64,000 bases of DNA from contig NZ_JBHKFI010000005.1 of NCBI RefSeq assembly GCF_042263505.1, forward strand, positions 143,664-207,663. Direction: 5' to 3'. Of the stretch, positions 61,250 through 64,000 are shown one piece after another (within the stretch, counting starts at the first letter, position 1; each line of letters opens with the position of its first letter). The position numbers and the translations under genes were made by a program. The notes beneath the pieces were generated by a model. The model was not told where the DNA came from. It ran no database searches and saw nothing but the letters and a program-made list of their open reading frames with translations. The DNA is from Bacillus_BE sp042263505. Lineage in GTDB: Bacteria > Bacillota > Bacilli > Bacillales > Cytobacillaceae.

Positions 61250-62986
61250 ATGAAGCGGAAATCGATTGTACAAAATATTATATTATGCAACATCTTTTTT
61301 CTCATCATCCTTTTATTTATGAATATTTTAACCGTTTACATGTCCGTAAGATACAGCACGGAAAAAACGTTGGGAGAGAATACCGAACGAATCGGGCAAC
61401 AGTTTGAGAAAAAACTGAATCTTGATGATTATGAAAAATTCTTGCAGGATGAAACAGAGAATACCTATTATTGGAAATTGAGGGATCATCTAAATTCTTT
61501 TCGTGAAGAAATTGGGGCAATGTATGTCACGATTATGACGGTTAAGGATAAACAAGTGCATATCTTAATCGATGGTGCTCCAAGAGACGAAAAGGACTAT
61601 AGTCCAATTGGAGAAAAAGCTGTGAATACATATGACGAAATTTCTCCTGTACTTGAAGGAAAAACCGTCAGCACGAAAGTCACAAAAGATCCTGTTTATG
61701 GAGATTTTCTAACGGGCTTTGTTCCGATTAAAAAAGGGGATAAAGTAATTGGGATGCTGGCCATTGATATTGCAGCTAGCAAGCTTAGCTCAATTGACCA
61801 TTCTATTACTACTAAATTTCTCACCTATATTATCTTAATCTCCATTGTGATGTTTATTGTGATGATCTTGGGAAATTATTTTTATATAAAGAAAGCGCTT
61901 AAACCAATGAAGATGTTGGATCATATTGTTAATGAAATTGCTGATGGACAAATTAAGCAATATGAGTGGAAAGAAAAGAAAAAACGAGAAAATGAATTTG
62001 ATAGTATTTACCATTCCTTCAGTAAAATGGTGAATCGCTTGAAAGAAATAATTGAGGGAGTTCAAGTTACAGCAAAAGAAACGAATAAGAATTTTCAGAA
62101 TGTTCTTCAACACGCAAATGATGTGAATAGTCAAACGGAGGATATCAATAAAGCAAGTTCTGAGATCTCGATGGGAAACCAAGAAGTAGTCCAAGCAGTG
62201 GAAAAAACTATTGAAGATGTTCATCATCAAGAAATGGAAATTACCCAAATAAATTCCCGAATTATTGAGATGAATGAGTTGTTTTCTAAAGTGCATGATG
62301 AACATCAGGAAAGTGAAAATAGGCTACGTCAATTTGTTGATCGCTCTAAAGTTACCAGAGAAGATTTTAATCAAATGACAGAAGAAATGAATCGCCTAAA
62401 TGAGCTATCACAAAATATTAGTCATATTATTGAAGAGATAGACGATATATCCGGGCAAACGAAAATGCTCTCGTTAAATGCTGCTATTGAAGCTGCAAGG
62501 GCGGGTGAATATGGGAAAGGCTTTGCCGTGGTAGCCAATGAGGTGGGAAGACTATCACAGCAATCAGCAGAAGCAACGAAATCAATCGACGATCATTTAT
62601 CGAATATCAAGAACCAAATTCTATTGTCCATTGAAAAAACCAATCAAACAACGAATCAAATGATCAAACAAACGGAAGATATTCAAATGGTGGTCGAAAG
62701 TATTGAAAAAGTCTCCCTCTATATAGGAGATGCAAGCATGGCTGTGAAAAGCATTTTTGAAAAGATGTCTATCTTCAAGCAAAATCAGGTGGAGATACTA
62801 GAAAAAATGTCCTCTTTAGGCGATGTATCTGAGGAAACAGCAGCTGCAGCAGAGGAAATCAATGCCTCCATAACACAAGTTCAGGAAAATTTTAAAGGTT
62901 TCTTAGAATATATTGAAGAAGTAAAGAAAAGTACCGATCATCTCGTAGAAAAAATATATATGTTTACCATTGAAAGCAAGGATTAA
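61250..62986 (+). CDS. Methyl-accepting chemotaxis-like protein, divergent signalling tip
   Basis: A 578-residue receptor. TM1 is at about 9-31 and TM2 at about 189-212, with a Cache-like external part (KVTKDPVYGDFLTGFVPIKK). A HAMP-like region and a signalling domain follow. The tip reads ISGQTKMLSLNAAIEAARAG then EYGKGFAVVANEVGRLSQQS. This differs from the consensus QTNLLALNAA and LAEES. It may still signal, or couple differently. AAGGTGGGATAG precedes ATG 61250. Confidence 0.88.
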   Translation: MKRKSIVQNIILCNIFFLIILLFMNILTVYMSVRYSTEKTLGENTERIGQQFEKKLNLDDYEKFLQDETENTYYWKLRDHLNSFREEIGAMYVTIMTVKDKQVHILIDGAPRDEKDYSPIGEKAVNTYDEISPVLEGKTVSTKVTKDPVYGDFLTGFVPIKKGDKVIGMLAIDIAASKLSSIDHSITTKFLTYIILISIVMFIVMILGNYFYIKKALKPMKMLDHIVNEIADGQIKQYEWKEKKKRENEFDSIYHSFSKMVNRLKEIIEGVQVTAKETNKNFQNVLQHANDVNSQTEDINKASSEISMGNQEVVQAVEKTIEDVHHQEMEITQINSRIIEMNELFSKVHDEHQESENRLRQFVDRSKVTREDFNQMTEEMNRLNELSQNISHIIEEIDDISGQTKMLSLNAAIEAARAGEYGKGFAVVANEVGRLSQQSAEATKSIDDHLSNIKNQILLSIEKTNQTTNQMIKQTEDIQMVVESIEKVSLYIGDASMAVKSIFEKMSIFKQNQVEILEKMSSLGDVSEETAAAAEEINASITQVQENFKGFLEYIEEVKKSTDHLVEKIYMFTIESKD

Positions 62987-63041
62987 GTACCAGATGCAAA
63001 TTTTTTATATTAGATAAATAGAATCAGTGGAAGGTGAGAGA

Positions 63042-63833
63042 GTGGACTTTTTTGATATTACTTCAAAACATATTCAAACACTGAATAATAATGAAAAGGA
63101 AATCTATAATTATATTGTTCACAATATGGATGATGTGAAAAGATTTACGATTCGTGAACTGGCTTCAAAATGCTTTGTCTCACCAGCGACCATTTTCCGT
63201 CTCATTAGGAAAATTGGGTTTGCAGGTTACAGTGATTTTACTGCTATCTTAAAATATACTGATATTGATTCGGTAAATAATCATAATCCATTCGTGGTAT
63301 CACAAGAAAAATATCAAATTGAATACTTGAAAAATATTTATGAATCTGTTCGCGTTCTGGATCAGCAAAAGGTTGGTAGAATTATTGAACTATTACACCA
63401 AAATCCGAGAATTGTCGTCATGGCAAGAGGCTTAAATAAAAGTGTGGCACATTATTTTGAGTATATTTTTTCTGGCTTAGGTTTTGAGGTGTTATTTCCA
63501 GAAGATCATTATTTTCGAATAATGCTTTTAAATAGGATTCGCAATACAGACTTAGTGTTTTTTTTCTCTTATGGGGGAGAGGATAAAGAATTAATTCAGG
63601 ATATTGAACAAATGAATGTGAAATCAAAGGCCACTATTGTTTCGATAACATCGGCAAATAATAATTCTGTTCAAAACATGAGCGATATCAATCTCTATGT
63701 TTTTGCCGATTATATCCAACATAAGAGTATTGATATGACCTCGAGGATATCAATGATTAGCATAATTGAATTAATTGCCTACAGGTATATGGAAGGACTG
63801 AATAAGAAAAAGTTCAATTTTTATGTGGATTAA
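63042..63833 (+). CDS. MurR/RpiR-family transcriptional regulator
   Basis: A 263-residue regulator with an N-terminal HTH (FTIRELASKCFVSPATIFRL then IRKIGFAGYSDF) and a C-terminal SIS sugar-phosphate domain (VVMARGLNKSVAHYFEYIFS, FFFSYGGEDKEL). It senses a sugar phosphate. GTG 63042 follows AAGGTGAGAGA; GTG 63027 is an alternative. No sugar-catabolic gene is next to it; the IS element follows directly, so its target operon may lie beyond. Confidence 0.87.
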   Translation: MDFFDITSKHIQTLNNNEKEIYNYIVHNMDDVKRFTIRELASKCFVSPATIFRLIRKIGFAGYSDFTAILKYTDIDSVNNHNPFVVSQEKYQIEYLKNIYESVRVLDQQKVGRIIELLHQNPRIVVMARGLNKSVAHYFEYIFSGLGFEVLFPEDHYFRIMLLNRIRNTDLVFFFSYGGEDKELIQDIEQMNVKSKATIVSITSANNNSVQNMSDINLYVFADYIQHKSIDMTSRISMISIIELIAYRYMEGLNKKKFNFYVD

Positions 63834-63862
63834 TAATGGAATAGGGAAAAGCAGCTCCAAAT

Positions 63863-64000
63863 TGAACTGCACCCCAATTGTTAGACACTATCTAACAATT
63901 GGAGGTGCAGTTTTTATATGACTAAATATACAAGTGATATAAAATTAAATATTATTCAAGGCTATAACCCGAAAGTAATTTCTCAAAAAGAATATGCCAA
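63863..64000 (+). mobile_element. Left end of an IS3-like insertion sequence (partial)
   Basis: The end starts near TGAACTGCACC. It contains an inverted pair: CTGCACCCCAATTGTTAGA and TCTAACAATTGGAGGTGCAG, with a transposase start immediately after. IS3/IS150-type elements commonly begin this way. The right end is outside the window. Confidence 0.75.
63918..64000 (+). CDS. Transposase OrfA (HTH), 5' part
   Basis: The window keeps the first 27 residues, starting MTKYTSDIKLNIIQGYNPKV and ISQKEYA. This is the helix-turn-helix start typical of IS3-family OrfA proteins. The gene runs past the window edge. The hairpin of the IS end lies directly before the start codon and may limit its translation. 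Confidence 0.75.
   Translation, partial: MTKYTSDIKLNIIQGYNPKVISQKEYA

Overview
The window looks like chromosomal DNA of a low-GC, spore-forming, motile member of the Bacillaceae (Bacillus or a close relative). The reasons are AT-rich sequence with strong AGGAGG-type ribosome sites and frequent TTG/GTG starts, intrinsic terminators after most operons, a T-box leader on proBA, a YhcN/YlaJ sporulation lipoprotein, a YvgK-type regulator beside modAB, and YtmO/YtnI/YtnJ-like sulfur genes. I saw no rRNA or tRNA genes, CRISPR array or prophage. The right edge enters an IS3-like insertion sequence.

Layout. 1-4.7 kb: a five-gene operon (NtaA-type flavin monooxygenase, acyl-CoA-dehydrogenase-like flavoprotein, FMN reductase, GNAT acetyltransferase, M20 deacetylase) that resembles the B. 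subtilis route for salvaging cysteine from S-modified cysteines. 4.8-14.6 kb: three MFS transporters, a SCIFF ranthipeptide precursor (scfA, 49 aa) with its radical SAM maturase (scfB), a HAD phosphatase, a diguanylate cyclase and a DMT-transporter remnant. 15-18.1 kb: a second sulfur cluster (YtmO-, YtnJ- and YtnI-like) ending in a fused remnant of an ABC permease and a third monooxygenase. 18.2-25.6 kb: polysaccharide deacetylase, the yvgK/modA/modB molybdate unit with a striking double-palindrome control region, a membrane protein with an internal duplication, and an orphan ABC lipoprotein. 25.9-31 kb: SNF2 helicase and a TetR/SDR pair. 31-37.2 kb: a potADBC-aldehyde dehydrogenase operon behind a structured, terminator-ending leader, then a DUF3870 gene. 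37.3-41.3 kb: etfBA-fixCX, an electron-bifurcation module behind a well-placed Fnr-type promoter. 41.3-48.2 kb: a small membrane protein, an ECF sigma/anti-sigma pair, ABC ATPase, LOG protein, a broken YkgJ gene, a second cyclase and an SRAP protein. 48.2-56.6 kb: a large PAS-GAF-GGDEF sensor, Cof phosphatase, aspartokinase and the T-box-controlled proBA. 56.8-64 kb: an XRE-type regulator, YhcN lipoprotein, UppP, two chemoreceptors, an RpiR regulator and the IS end.

The least explained elements are three. (1) A ~215-270 bp dispersed element occurs twice (3293-3564 and 48231-48446). Its long hairpin differs between copies by three compensatory base-pair changes, which suggests a conserved folded RNA or mobile hairpin. 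(2) A ~200-nt leader of the polyamine-type transporter operon has a good promoter, two folded domains and an intrinsic terminator just before potA. (3) The etfBA-fixCX promoter has an Fnr-like box centred exactly at -41.5 from the start predicted by its -10 element. All functional statements rest on motif recognition by eye; no database search or folding program was run.
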